Shown piece after piece: positions 11,424 to 24,387 of a DNA stretch of 64,000 nucleotides. The notes under the pieces were generated by a model. That model was not told where the DNA came from and searched no databases. It was given only the letters and a program-made list of their open reading frames with translations. The stretch lies in assembly GCF_030272615.1 (NCBI RefSeq), contig NC_081408.1:334582793-334646792 (forward strand), given 5' to 3'. Made by a program: the position numbers and the translations under genes. Position 1 is the first letter of the stretch, and every line of letters starts with the position of its first letter. The DNA comes from Cryptomeria japonica. Lineage: Eukaryota > Streptophyta > Pinopsida > Cupressales > Cupressaceae.

Positions 11424-12476
11424 GTAATAGGTCATAATGGGTCTTAAGGTGTCTTAGGACATGTAATGGTACCTATTATGCCATAATAGACATAATAGGT
11501 CCTAATAGGTCCTAATATGCATTAATAGGACCTAATAGGTCCTAATATGCCATAATGCGTACTAATAGGTCCTATAATGCCATAATAGGTCCTACTAGGA
11601 TAAATAGGTCCTAATATGCCATAATTCCTAACCTAATAGGTCCTAATAGGCCCTAATATGCCATAATAGGACCTAATACATCCTATTATGCAATAATAAG
11701 ACCTAATAGGTCCTAATAGGTCCTACTAGGATAAATAGGTCTTACTAGGCATAATAGGACCTAAGAGGTCCTAATAGGTCTTGTTATTCAATAATAGGAC
11801 CTAATAGGTCCTAATAGGTACTATTATTCAATAATAGGACCTAATAGGTCCTAATAGGTGAATAATAGGACCTATTAGGACCTATTAGGTCCTACTAGGC
11901 ATTTATAGGACCTAATATGTCCTAATAGGTGCTATTAGGAAAAATAGGTCCTACTAGGCATAATAGGACCTAATAGATCCTAATATGCCATAATAGGACC
12001 TAATATGTCTTATTATTCCATAATAGGACCTACTAGGTCCTACTAGGACAAATAGGTCCTACTAGGCATAATAGGACCTAATAGGTCCCAATATGCCATA
12101 ATAGGACCTAATAGATCCCAATATGCCATAATAGGAGCTAATAGGTCCTAATATGCTATAATAGGACCTATTAGGTCCTAATAAGTCCTACTAGGCACAA
12201 TAGGACCTAATAGGTCCTAATATGCCATAATAGGACCCAATAGGTCCTAATATGCCATAATATGACCTAATAAGTCCTAAAAGGTCCTATTATATCGTAA
12301 TAGGACCTATTAGGTCATAATAGGTCCTACTAGGACAAATATGCATGATAGGACCAAATAGGTCCTACTAGGTCCTAATATGCTATAATAGGACCTAATA
12401 GGTCCTAATAGGTCTTATTATGTCATAATAGGACCTATTATGTCATAATAGGACCTATTAGGTCATAATATGTGAT
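11424..12476. repeat. AT-rich satellite of 'ggacctaataggtcc' units
   Basis: About 1.05 kb of degenerate units built from taataggtcc, ggacctaat and atgccataat. The core ggacctaataggtcc is an almost perfect palindrome (arms ggaccta and taggtcc). Unit order is irregular, with longer blocks of about 30-60 bp. It continues the fragment at 3241-3336. Confidence 0.9.
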
Positions 12477-12595
12477 GGTTTTGCTGTTTGTTTTGGTTTT
12501 TGTTATGATTTTTCTGTTTGTTTTGGATTTTGTTTTCGTTTTGATTTTTGTTTTGGTTTTTGTTTTTATTTTGGTTTTAGTTTATCAACATTTTA
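12477..12595. repeat. Low-complexity T/G tract
   Basis: Repeated gttttggtttttgtt-type units. Confidence 0.8.
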
Positions 12596-12675
12596 ATTTT
12601 AATTCATCAAGAAAAATAATATAAAAAAATTGTTTAATTATTTAAACCTAAACTAACATTTAATATTTATACTAG

Positions 12676-13438
12676 TGATGAGGACAAGTTAGAGTTAAAA
12701 GAAATGCATAAAGTTAATCCTTTAGTGCATCAAAATATTTGTGACATGATACAGGTTGAAGAAATGCAAGAAAATCAAGAAAATATGCAAACAACAAAAT
12801 TAGAAATAAAATTACTTCTGTGAGATCAACAATTTGAAATTGGAGAGTTTTAATTGAAATCAGATTTTATGCATTCAAATGAATTTTTACAAGAAAGATC
12901 TTTCTCTCCAATCACTCATAGCTTTCACAATGAATTATCAATGCTTATTTGTTTAGATTTGTTGATTGTGTGTAGGAAATTGACATTGAACATGAAGAAG
13001 GTATTCTAAATTTTAAGAATAAAGATAAAGATTTCATGCAGCCGACTTTAAGAAATGAAATGGAGAAAATTGATGAACCTCATGTTAGAACTAATTATGG
13101 TGATGAGTAGCCAAGGTTGCTCACATGAGATGTAAAATTTTGCAAATTGTGATACATGTAGGATTCATCCTTTGGAATCATACTCTGGGGTAACTTGTCA
13201 AAATTTAATGATGGCATGGGAAATTGCCATGGCAACCAATGTCAAATATAAAAACATTTCATCTAAGGATGAGATAAAAAATATGAACAATGATAAACTT
13301 GAAGTTTATAATTGGTTAGAAGACAAGTTTGAAGTAGTTAGACCATTTAATATTGAACAACATGATCCATTGTTCAGGATTAATTATGTGCTACATCCCT
13401 CTTGTGTCCTAATGTTTTGTTATGTTTTAATACATTGA
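12676..13438 (+). pseudogene. Unrecognised gene-like fragment
   Basis: Three plus-strand stretches look coding: about 12676-12822 (Glu/Gln-rich, up to a stop), 12974-13110 (beginning EIDIEHEEG just after an AG, as after an intron) and 13172-13438 (88 codons, MESYSGV ... NYVLHPS). They lie in different frames with short non-coding gaps, as exons or frameshifted pieces would. No family is recognised. It could be a host gene fragment or chance in AT-rich DNA. Confidence 0.25.
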
Positions 13439-14509
13439 TATATGATATTTTATATTATTGAACAGTGATTTATAATGTATATGTGAATGATTTTGTTTAA
13501 ACATAATTAATTTTAAATGAACTATTTAATCTTCTTAAAATATGCTAGAGCTTATGATGAGATTTCAGACTAAATACATTGTTTTGACCTTGTGGATGCA
13601 GGGAATCCATTATCCTCTGAGAAGGGAGGGAAAGTATAATCATGAATGAGAGATAAGCAAGTTGATCAGTCAAGTATGTAGTTGTACTTTATATTTATAT
13701 TTAGGCATTGACTTTTGAAAAAATTTAAGTTACAAATTTCTTTGGAAATGGTCTTAGGTAGACTCTTTAAATCTGTAGAAAGTCATCTTTTGAGTTAGTT
13801 GTTTGAAAATTAATCATAATAATAGACCAAGGCTATTCCCTTCAATAAGATTAATGCATGTGGTATTCTAGCCAATAGATTCCAAATTATGTTTTTATTT
13901 TAATTCTTGTTGAATTTCTTAATGACCATTAAGAATATCCATTCTACCTTATCATCAACCATAAGCATGCTAGAATAAAAAAAATTGCATCGCAAAAGGA
14001 AAAATTGGAAAAAATAAAATCATATGTTTGTCTTGAAAATAAAGGCAGTATAAAAAAATGGTCTCCAATTCAACAATTAACAGAAATAATATAATCCATG
14101 AAAATATGTCCAAGAATCCCTATGAAAATTTTCATAGAATAGGCAAAGAGGTTCTTTAAACAATCAAATTTCTAGAAATAGGTGCACATTATGTAATTTA
14201 AAAGATCATCAAACTTAGAAAATTTGATTGTTTTAGATTGATTTATTAGTGAATTAGAACCTTGAATACAAATTATTTGTATCCATGTAACCACTTATAA
14301 ATTTTAGCTATAAAATCTTGTTAAATTCTATTGAAATTCTATTTTGAACTATCAAGATTTAAGGTTTCAGCCAAGAGTTATGCATAAAATTCAAATTATA
14401 GTGAATTATAGGGTTCCCAGGAAAAAGTTGAGGGCATAATTGAGTAAGAGTAGAAGAGATTTTTCCAACAAAACAAGGTAGTTTTCCAAATAGATGATGA
14501 CTCAATATT
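13439..14509. other. AT-rich intergenic sequence, nothing recognised
   Basis: No open frame of note, no repeat family and no RNA gene seen. Confidence 0.6.
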
Positions 14510-15529
14510 TTGTTTTTGGTAAAAGGATAATTATATATTATTAATAGAAATGAAAAAGGTCCACAATTACATCAAGAGACATAAAAAATGATTACAACGC
14601 TTGAATAAAAGAAAGTGACTCTTAATCAAAATAACTTATCAATAACTGAAACTAAAATATTTATCCATTGTTTATGATACTTTTTGTATTTTATAATCTA
14701 GTTCCTAGAAAACCTCTAAGGGAAAGAATCTAGATTGTGGTAATATATATGTGGAATAATTAGGGAAAAAATTGGACACAAAGTCATGTATGAATATGAT
14801 CACGGAGAGACAAATAGTTCATATGCCATGTACATGTAACTCTCTCTGCCTTGATATATAGAATTTATTTGGTTCTAGATATGTCTAAGTGATGGTTTCA
14901 ATTCAAGGTGCTAACAATAGACAAGGCATGTGAATGAAAGGGCAACTATTTTAGAAGCAGGTTCAAAATGTGTTTGTTGAAAAAAATTTAAAAACTTTGA
15001 AAAATGAATGCAAACCAACATCTTGTAGTGAAATACAAAACTAAAAACAAACAATTTCCATTGACCTAAACTATTATGTAATTTAGCAAAACTTTCAAGC
15101 AAAAGAATAGAGCATCACTTAGATAAGTAAAAATTCAATAGCAAAATGTGAAAGGGTTGAAGGAAAGCATAAGAATCTTAAATTAATCAAATGATTGTTT
15201 GAGTGCATATCAAGCCAAATAGTTATTTTTAAAAAACTATACATTCACCAGCGTAAATATTTTTAAACTTAAGGATGCCCTCCTTTAACAATGTAACTAT
15301 CCATAGCACTTTAAAACCAAACAACAAGGGAATTCCCCAGCTACCAGAAACATGGGAGCAAGTCTCAAACAAACAAGTTCAAACAAGAGAAAGAGAAAGA
15401 GAAAACATGTCTAACCATCAACAAACTAGACCCAACTCAAGGAGGGGTAGGGAAACCCAATCCTTGACAAGGAGGGGTTTGAGGGGTGGGAAGGACTTCC
15501 CCTTCTACCTGTGAGAAACTACAGTCCAA
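14510..15529. other. AT-rich sequence, possible 3' end of the L1 relic
   Basis: On the minus strand the left end reads '...catttctattaataata...ccttttaccaaaaac', like the 3' tail of plant L1 elements. No L1 ORF2 coding sequence is visible here. The 79-codon plus-strand frame at 15275-15514 has no recognisable content. Confidence 0.35.
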
Positions 15530-16990
15530 GCAATACCGGCATTGGGATCATCAAGGGAATGATCAAGTAGTAAGGAACCCATTTGGATACCCTTAGTAGA
15601 TCTAAGAGAGTGCTACTACAGGACAATAGTTAGTTGCTACAGAACAGTAGGGTATTGTAGAGGAGTGACATCAGGTATAGATCTAGTAGGTGTAGAGCAA
15701 GCCTATAGGTAAAAGGCGACAATAGTTGAATCCACTAGAGCACGAGGATCCATAATAGTGGAATCAACAACATCCTCAATAGTAATAAGAGACATCTCAA
15801 GATCTTGAGAGGAGCCATTTGAATCAAAATTAGCAACTTGGATGGTAAAGTGATCAGTCATAGAATCCTTCCATCAAGTAGAAACACCTTTGTGGTGTGA
15901 AATAGAGGATTGTGAAGCAATATGACCCATACATAAGCATTTTTTGATAGCGAAAGGGGAAGCCGTCAAAATCCAATAGTTGAGTCTAAGGTCAATCCCC
16001 AATAATAAGAACCATGTCTCCTAGAAAAGGTGAGGAGATGTCAATATCAACTGAGATGCGGGAAAAGGTAGTGTGGTCCATTGAAGAAGTAGCATCATCA
16101 ATCTTTAAGAAACTGCCTATAGAGTTACCGATAGCCTCATGACAAGAATTCTCCTAAAAGTGAAGAGGGAGGTTCGGAAGCCACATTAAGCAATTCAGTG
16201 AAAGGATTAAAAGAAATTATTAAAGGCTTAATAGAGAGGGAGTGCACTCCCTAAGCCCACAACTTTCCCAGAACTAAATCCCGATAAACCAAAGATGTAA
16301 ATGACGTAATTAAGAATCCTCTATCACAAGGAAAAATGTCAATATTATGATCCACCAAAGGGCTCCAAGAGTCACTCACCCAACGACGGAGGTTTGATAG
16401 TGAAGGCCAAAGCCCAAAGAATCTACACATTAAAGCATGACATTGGTAGAGCCCAATGTTGTCCACTACCTACTGTCCACAAACCACCATAAGGGAAGAG
16501 GATGAATCCCCTTAGAGGGTTGGGTAGCAGATCTAGCCACACGAGAAAAGTATTGCTTGGCAACAAAAGAAGGTCTGGGTGGGACCTTAGTACCGACAAT
16601 ATTAGTAGTAGCTGGCTGAGAAGCATTACTAGAAGCAAATCCACCTATAAGAGAATCCACAAGTGGGTGAGGGCATGGACCAACCACACCATAGGCAACC
16701 ATGACACCCACTACCAGGGACAAATCCCCATGGGGAATGAAATAATCACCATCCACTAGGGGAGAATCGCACATAGAGTCAATAGAAATGGCAAAAAGAG
16801 GGAAAATAGTGGTTGAGCGCACAACAGAGGTGCCCGGCGGTAGAGCATAGGCACAACGATCACACCACAATGCACAAGAGGGAAAACACCAACAACACTA
16901 GGTACAAAGTCGACACTAGGGTCCATGACAACATTAGGAGGGAGGGAGTAGCAAATCCACATGCAAGAGAGTCGTTGGGGGCAGCAGAAG
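15530..16990 (-). pseudogene. L1-type LINE ORF1 relic (DUF4283 region)
   Basis: Minus-strand translation in shifting frames matches the ORF1 N-terminal domain of plant L1 elements. Recognisable blocks are RFFGLWPSLSNLRRWVSDSW, IDIFPCDRGFLI, VLGKLWA, HSLSIKPLIISFNPFTE, then HEAIGNSIGSFLKIDDATSS and RISVDIDIS at about 16150-16040. A Pro/Ser-rich segment precedes them (about 16870-16470). ORF1 of such LINEs binds element RNA. Many stops and shifts are present, and the zinc-knuckle end and the whole endonuclease-RT ORF2 are not found. A truncated dead copy. Confidence 0.6.
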
Positions 16991-16999
16991 TATTTTTCA

Positions 17000-17437
17000 A
17001 AATCACAGCTTGGGCAATTGTTGATATGGTTATTATTATTAGTTTACTATACTCACTACTTTAATTATTTTCTTTTATCAATTATTTTAACTTAAAAATT
17101 GAACTTATACATGTTATATTGTATAATATATTATATAAAATATGAATAATAAATAACACGAATATATTTTATATTATATTATTTATTATTTTTATATATT
17201 ATATGTATATTATATAACATAACATACAATGTAAATATAATATTTTAATATATTAAAATAAATAAATATATTAAATTTTAAATATTTAATTTAATATCTA
17301 TACATTATATTTATTATATATGACAATATAAAAGTTATAGCTTTTTTTTAAATAAAAATAATATTTAAAAATTATATAATTACTAATTTATAAATTATAT
17401 TTATTATTTATATATGTTTTTGATTGAAAAAGTAGCA
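17000..17437. other. Very AT-rich low-complexity DNA
   Basis: Mostly tandem TA, TTA and ATAAT words from about 17060 to 17420. No coding content. Confidence 0.75.
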
Positions 17438-17920
17438 TGTAGCGTCGTAAATTGTATACCCTTGCTAGGGTAGTCCAATTCCATGCTTGGTTTAGCACCC
17501 GCCTTAGTCTATTTTGCATCTTGCATTTCCAATCTCCTTTAAGCATTTAATTAATTAATTTCATTAAATCTGAATTTATATTTCATCACTTCACACATTA
17601 TAAAGTCAGGCCCTTTACCCTAAGTGTGCCCCTTTTCATTTTATTCCTCCAATAAATCACTAAATCATTAACCCTAATTATGTCATATTTCACATGTCAA
17701 AACATCTTGGAATCAACTGTAACTATGGGATTCACTCTAATATCATCATATCTAATGACCCTGAAAAATTTAGTAAAAAGTTGGTCGGACCGGGTGCACT
17801 TTGCACCTAGTCCGCGACATTTTTCTCAAAATTTCAAGAGCATAATTCTATGATATTATAATGCTTAACCCCAAAATATTGGCATGATATTCAAATCCTA
17901 GGTCAATCTAAAGATGAAAT
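17438..17920 (+). repeat. 5' fragment of an old LTR of the TGTAGCGTC family
   Basis: It starts 'tgtagcgtcgtaaatt', like the start of the solo LTR read on the minus strand from 27473 (tgtagcgtcctaaaattg). It includes the GC-rich inverted repeat ggaccgggtgc/gcacctagtcc (about 17790-17816) and is cut off where element 2 inserted at 17921. Confidence 0.45.
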
Positions 17921-18712
17921 TGTTAGATTCAATGATAGTCCCAACAACACTAAGAAGGGGGGGGGGTGAAGCAGTGTCTAACCGGTTAATGGAATATATG
18001 AACTTATTTATAACTTTGTAACCCAAATCAATGTATCGGTAAACAAGAAATAATGGAGTAAAGAGAAATAATAGAGACAACATAAATGCACACCACAACA
18101 CAAGATATTTAATGAGGAAATCTAGTGTGGGAAAAATCTTGGTGGGATTTGTGACCCACAATATTTACTCACTGGCCAATATGAATAAATATTACTTACA
18201 ATAGGGGCCTGCACATGCAAGAAGGCCAATAGCCTAGAGCTCACTGCTCAAAAGAGTCTCACTCCCTACAATAAGGATAATTAAATCCAAGATAATGTTC
18301 TATTCAAAATAGCATCTCCAATGCTTGGCTCAGTACCGGTTTAAGCTCAGATAGATACTTTAACCAAAACCTTTCGATGTCCACTATATCACCTCACACA
18401 TACAATAATCTCCATAATCACAATTATCATCATACAAATGACTTATAAGATCTCATACATATATGACTCTTTTACAATATACCAACTCATCTTACAAAAG
18501 ATAATTATATTACAATACAATTCATATAAAGAAAACTTTGTCTTATGTCGGCCTGAGTGCCAGTATACTTCATTGTCGGTGTAATCTGGATGTCGGTGTT
18601 GGTAGATAGTGTCGATGTTGATCCTATTGTCGGTGTGTGTAGAGACCTGATACTTGTTGGTTGCCATCAATGACAACATCAACCATTCTCATATGATTAT
18701 ATGATTCTAACA
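17921..18712 (-). repeat. 3' LTR of element 2
   Basis: 792 bp matching 36845-37638. On the element strand it starts tgttagaatcatat and ends ...gaatctaaca. A G-run at about 17956-17966 marks the conserved C-tract of the family. Confidence 0.9.
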
Positions 18713-18713
18713 A

Positions 18714-18739
18714 TCTCCCCCTTTGGCATTGATGGCAAC
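18714..18739 (-). other. Polypurine tract of element 2 with inverted-repeat arm
   Basis: On the element strand gttgccatcaatgccaaaggg and then ggagat lead directly into the LTR. The arm pairs with 18660-18677 inside the LTR, with one mismatch. A second module, tttgtcattgatgtcaaagg, lies upstream at 18845-18871. Confidence 0.8.
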
Positions 18740-18904
18740 AGTCATGAGAAAAATCCAAAACTGTTATCCCAAAACTAAAATCCAAAAAGAAGTGTGCTCC
18801 CCCTGAGAAAGTAATCTCCTTTGTAAATATATTTTTCTCCTCACTACTCCCCCTTTGACATCAATGACAAAGGATGTCAAAATGATTCAAAGAATACAAA
18901 ATTT

Positions 18905-21900
18905 CTACCTCAAAGCCTGTAATTGGTTGGTTACAATCTGAAAGATATCCGCCCAAACTAAATTCAATTTTTGCATAAACTTGTTACTATCAAAAAGAAT
19001 TATTTCAGTCTGCTGGATCATACTGATGAGATAGTGCATCTATTGCTCCGGTGATCATTCCCCAGGAATTGTTGCCTTAGATAATTCAGCTCACTGAGTA
19101 ATAAGACTATCCAATCTTGGACCAAGTTTGCTCTTTAGCTCCCGGGCCTTCAACCTTATTCTTGCCTTTTCTTTTTCCAAGTTCTCCAATGTTTCCTCAT
19201 ACACTACCATTTCCTGTTCAAAAATTGATGTAAGTTCCAAAGAACCTATCATATTATCCGCTATGTCATCAATCTCTTTTTGTGTCTTTCTAATCTCCTC
19301 ATCAATATCCTCTGTCAAATAGTGAGGCTTTCAAGCTTCTCTATACAACTCCTTATACTCCAAAATTGTTGAGTTAAGTATCAGTAATAGTGAATCCATG
19401 TGGTCGGTATAGTCCTTAATAGTGTTCTCAAATAATTCACCCTTCTCTTTATCAACTCTCTCCTTAATAGTTTCCTCATTCACCTTCTCTAGAGTTAGAA
19501 CATTTTCAGCAATAAATTTGGACAATGCGTCCAATTTACCTAAAGGATTATCAATCTGATCTATCTTACATGTTGGTGCAATCATCTTCAAGATAGGTAA
19601 TGTGTCATCAATAGCCTTAAATGCTAAGGCATTGCAATTTTTTATCCTCTTAATCGAGTCCAAAAGAACATCTATCACATTTGTCGGTCTAAATTCACCT
19701 GTAGATGTGCTCGGTTCAGCAATAGCTTTCCTCTCAATGGATACTTCTCCAATTACCTTAATTATCTCATCCTTATTTCCAACAATCGATTCCTCTTTAT
19801 TTACATTCTCTGTCAGTTTCTCTGTCTCAGTGTATACCTCTTCTTCTACTGGTTTATCAGTGTTAGTTCCTTTAGCTTCTGTAAGTGTCTCAGTATTCTA
19901 AGAGTCAACAGTGTGTGTCGGTGACTCAGAGATCTTGATATTCTCACCATCATCTACCTTAACCTCTGTAGTCTCCTTATCCACAACAATGTTAATATCC
20001 TATGTATCAATTTTCATAGAAAAAAGAATCTTAGAATCCAGGTTAGTATCATCAAGTGTTACTTCTTCAATTGCCATATCTGGTGGATTTTCTGTACATG
20101 TACCGGTGGGGTATCCTAAACTAGAGGTGGAAGATTATCCATAACATTTATTGTAGGAACACCACCAAATTTACATTTACCTTTGTCCTTATCCTTTTGA
20201 TATACCTTAGTAAAAGATCTATCTATTTTTTATCTGCTCCTTTCTTCTTGTTTTTCCTTTTCAACAAAAAAATTGTCCCAACTATCTGTAGTCTCATCAG
20301 CAATCTCTTTTACTCTCCTAGCCATTAGGCTCACTTGCCAGTATCCACTGACAAAAACTGACCGGTTTGCCTCAGAAATTAGTTTATCAATTTCCTCTTT
20401 AGAATTTACATGATGTACCACTAATAATGCTTCAACTTTCAACTTATTATCAAGTTCCATCACATATAATATTTATTCTTCTAATCTTACATACAAATCA
20501 TTTTTTAAGTCATCTATTACTTCTATCAACACTTTCGTATAGATATCTAAATGCAAAATAATGCTCTCTTCTATTGTTTCCCTGTCAGAATCCTTGAAAG
20601 AATGATACAATTTGTTTACAATAATCAAATTACCTTCCTATGTTATCTCATTTAGCAGTTCTTCTAGAGTAGGGGTATTCGGTGTCTGTTTCCTTTTAGG
20701 TGTTAGCTTCTTCTTGGGCTGCCTTACAACCTGTTGCTTCTTCCTCAAAGTTCTAGTTATTTTGGGAGAAGGAGAAGGTAGTGGTGGGGTTTTCCTCTTT
20801 CTCCTTTCAACTCTCTTGAACTCAGCTGCATTTCCACTATCGATATCAAAAGAAGTGACAACTAGTAAAACATGTGCTACCGGTTCAAGTCCTTCAAGTT
20901 CACTGGTTGATATACCACTCATATTCATTACATTTTCCTTGATTTCACTTGCCATCTTGGATGCATCTTTGATAAATTTTTCTCTTCTCTTGCTTTCCTT
21001 CTTCATAGAAACAACACTCTCTATAGTTTTGGCATTTCCAAAAATTTCTTTAGATGGTTCTCTAGGTGCATCAAGTGGTGTTTTTGCATATGTTTGAAGA
21101 ATGTGTAAATCAACTTCATAACCCATCTCGGTAAACCAAATAGTTCTAGGGATAAATACTTCCATCCATGTCTCATCACATTTAATAACAAAGCAAATTT
21201 TCTTGTCATAATTACCAACTATGCTCTGTGGAATCCTCTCTCTTGCCTTCATCTTGATTTAAATTTTTTTGAAATAGTCTGCAATAATCTTGTCACAGTT
21301 AGTGCCCATACTAGTGAAAGCTTCCATAATCTATTTTCCTACTGGGATGTCATATCCAAAATCCTTATGACCAATGTCAGGTGTCTCTTTGGTGAAGTAA
21401 AGCATCAAACAAACAAGCAGGGTGCCAAAATTAAAAGTTCCTTTCTTGTCACCTTTAATCTTTTTCAAGTTATCAATCAATTCATCCATAAGCCATTCAC
21501 AAACATCAATTTTAGCATTGTTCTTTGCCATCTCATATGCACTATGAATGCATAGGATAGAAACCAAATTCAATTTATTTGCATGAGTGACTCTATAGCC
21601 AAGTACCATACTCACGTATCTTGAATTTGCATTAGTAACATCATTTACTCTAAGGGATCTACTGTCGGATGTAGATCTAGTTAAGCTCATCACACCATTG
21701 TTAGGTATCTTCTTCATTTTGTCTAGCCTACTACTAGTTGAGGATAAACAAGTAACTACCTTAATTGCTTCCTTGGATATTTTGCAAACTAAATCTAACC
21801 AAATAAATTCTCCATGAACTCTGCTCAACACAAGACAAACTACTTCCTTCGGAAATTCAGGAATGCTCTAAATTTCAACAAAATCTAAGTCTTCAACAAT

Positions 21901-22176
21901 CTTATGTTCTGGTTTAACTAGACCTTTCTCATCACTAATAACATCATTAAACATGTTCTTCAAGTCCTTAGTCCCTAGTTTTTCTATGTTGCAGTGGATA
22001 TAGATTCTTGTGTCTTTGGCAAAAGCGACACCCTTTAGAATTTTCAAAAAAGCTCTGATAGAATCATCTTGTTTAGCAATTTTAGGGATGATCTTGAATA
22101 TAGGTCTAGGGCGCTTAATGTTCTCTACCACAATAGGGTTTGCAATAAATTCTGGTACAAAAGATGAGGATTCCAT
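18905..22176 (-). pseudogene. Element 2 ORF2: large protein of unknown function
   Basis: About 1,090 codons from the ATG at 22176, without the duplication seen in element 1. Conserved blocks match element 1: RPRPIFKIIP, HGEFIWLDL, DVCEWLMDELIDNLKKIKGD, FGYDIPVGK and EMGYEVDLHILQTYAKT. A basic Pro-rich segment (about 20820-20660, with KRRKRKTPP and PKKKLTPKRK) follows, then a coiled coil (about 19680-18905, including EEIRKTQKEIDDIADNMIGS). A 615-bp stretch (21252-20638) is still open. Stops and shifts occur elsewhere. It shares no motif with retroviral pol. Neighbour ORF1 lies upstream on the same strand. Confidence 0.7.
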
Positions 22177-22488
22177 TACAAAAAATACCTCTTAACTTGA
22201 ATTCCTTGAATGCCTAAAAATCACTTTGCTGCTTCGCCTTTAGATTGCCTTTGCTTAATTTCACACTCTCTGAATGCTTGAATGCTTGGTGAGTCGAAAT
22301 GAGGGTTTTTCGGTGTCATATAACCAAAATGTTCTCCACCAACCACATTAAATGCTTGTCGGTTAAGTGAAAACTTAACATATCAGTTGATAAAGAAGAA
22401 ATGTGTCTTCTTACCATCAACCGAGGGTAGAATGCATGATTTTCAACTTGCTGCCATACCCCCTAAGGATTATTCCTTAGATGAATAA
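22177..22488 (-). other. ORF1-ORF2 spacer of element 2
   Basis: Corresponds to 5314-5615 of element 1, including the shared element-strand words cagcaagttgaaaatcatgc and tcagagagtgtgaaat. Non-coding leader of ORF2. Confidence 0.6.
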
Positions 22489-22493
22489 TCTTG

Positions 22494-22847
22494 TTGGTGT
22501 AAATAAATAGTCATTATGGATATTATTACACTTTACTTAAGTTAACTTAGGATAATGCATCTCTTCATAGTTTGGATTTGAGACACTTAGGGAAGAGTGC
22601 ACATAGGGATAGAGCTTGTAGGAGAAATTCCACCTTTTGTGGTCTTGTTTTGTTGTTACACTCCACATTCATGATTGTGTGCTCATACATCCATATGGCC
22701 TTGCCTATGTAAGAAGGCCTATATTCATTGTATTGATGAATCTAGTTGATCATTTTCATATTGATGAGAATACAATTTGTTCTTGTCATTCTTTTGTCTC
22801 TATTTTTATACTTTTCATTGTGCCCTTGATCTTGGCAAAATCTCACA
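22494..22847. mobile_element. Solo LTR or TRIM inserted in element 2
   Basis: 354 bp starting tgttggtgtaaataaatag and ending ...aaaatctcaca, bracketed by a perfect 5-bp duplication aatct (22489-22493 and 22848-22852). The comparison with element 1 shows it interrupts an otherwise colinear segment. It has no coding content. Its orientation cannot be fixed, but TG...CA ends fit the plus strand. Confidence 0.85.
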
Positions 22848-23213
22848 AATCTCCTACCAGTGGAAGATTACTCTATTCTACTGGTGGAGAGACAGTTTCA
22901 TCAACTCTCTGACCTCCCTTCTTAATCCATTGTTTTGAAAAATCTTTCTTTATTTCATTTACCTTTTCTTTTCCCTTCTCATTAGATCCTTTATTATTTT
23001 CCATTAAAGTCTTGCTTCTAAAAAATTTTGCAATATGTCCAATCTTGTTACATGCATAACAAGTTACATTATTCCTCTGAATAGCCTTTCCATATCCTTG
23101 ACCAGTTTGTGTTGAAAATTGATTAGATAAATGCCAAAATCTACCACAAACATAGCATTTCACATTCATTCTGCAATTTTTTGAATTATGACCAACTTTG
23201 TTGCATTTGGAAC

Positions 23214-24257
23214 TGTTAACATTATTTTTGATGGGCTAAGGTTCTCCCCCCATCTTTTCCCGCGGGGCTGCTCTTTGTTTCCCCAACAACTTCATGGGCG
23301 CACGGGACAAATGTCACCACGACATTGCTTCCCCAGTCCATAGTTAGCGCCCCATTTTTGGAGTAGCATAGGGATGACAAGTGGCAAAGCACGCTGACAG
23401 TTTTTAGGTCCCAGGGGCCCACCTTGTCAAAAGTAAGCAAGGTTTCCAACTTCCGCCATTTTTGTAATATTCCAGCAGTCCGCCTGCAGTTAGTTGGATC
23501 TTTTTGTTTCGGACCGCATGCATTTCCATAGTGCAAAGAAGGAGGTCTCAGGGGCCGTTTTGCTGGGTATGGCCTCCAGGGTGACATGGAGTGCTTTGGA
23601 TGTTCGAGAGGTTGCATCCTCTCGACGTGCTTATGGTTTTTTGTTTTCAGGAGTAGGGGCTCCTTTCTATTTAAGTTAGTTTTTCCCTATTGTTAAGGGT
23701 TAGGAATTTCTCCAAAAAACAATCAAGTTTATTAAGTAGCCTTTGAACACTATTATAGTTTGTAACAGAAGATTTTTCAAACTGTGCCTGCAGCCTTTAT
23801 GATATCTTTTGCATGCTTTTAATGGTCTTTCTTGTGCAATTTGCATCTGAGTTCTGAGTAACTTTAGAGATAAATCTATCTAAGACTTTACCGATTAAAC
23901 TATGTTACATACTCATTATCTGGTAAATGTATGATGGTTATTTCTTTATGTTAAAAGGAATTTGATTGTAGTTTGGTTTATATTCTGGATTTGGACTTGT
24001 AGATTGTTGAATGGGGTCATAAAATCCACATTTTCTTGAGTGTTACATGTTCATATCAGTTAAATGATCTGGCGTATCGCCTCATTAGTCTAGTTCTTAT
24101 TGTTTTAAAAGTGTTTCCTTCCCCTTGTCCTCAAAACACTTAAGAAGATCCGGCTTCTCAATCTCGAAGGTCATTCAGTGGAATCTGCGCAATCGGTCCC
24201 CCACCACTGAATTTCCCATAAGGCTGTTCATATCAAAGGTAAAATTTAGAGTCAACT
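23214..24257 (+). repeat. 5' LTR of gypsy element B
   Basis: 1,044 bp, colinear with 35037-36039. It retains 43 bp (23898-23940) that are absent from the 3' copy. The last base differs (gtcaact against gtcaaca). Confidence 0.9.
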
Positions 24258-24387
24258 GTTCTTTTTCTGGCATGCTTGGTGGGACCTAAAAGTTCTTTGC
24301 AATATATTTCTAAGCTAGTTTAGGAGTCACAGGCTAGTCACCAGGAGTCAGATAGCATTAAGCCTCCTCCTCCTTTTCCCTCCATTA

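Noticed and set aside
11424-12476. Possible CRISPR-like array
   Set aside because: Repeats are short and degenerate with no unique spacers of constant length, and the DNA is eukaryotic. It is a satellite.
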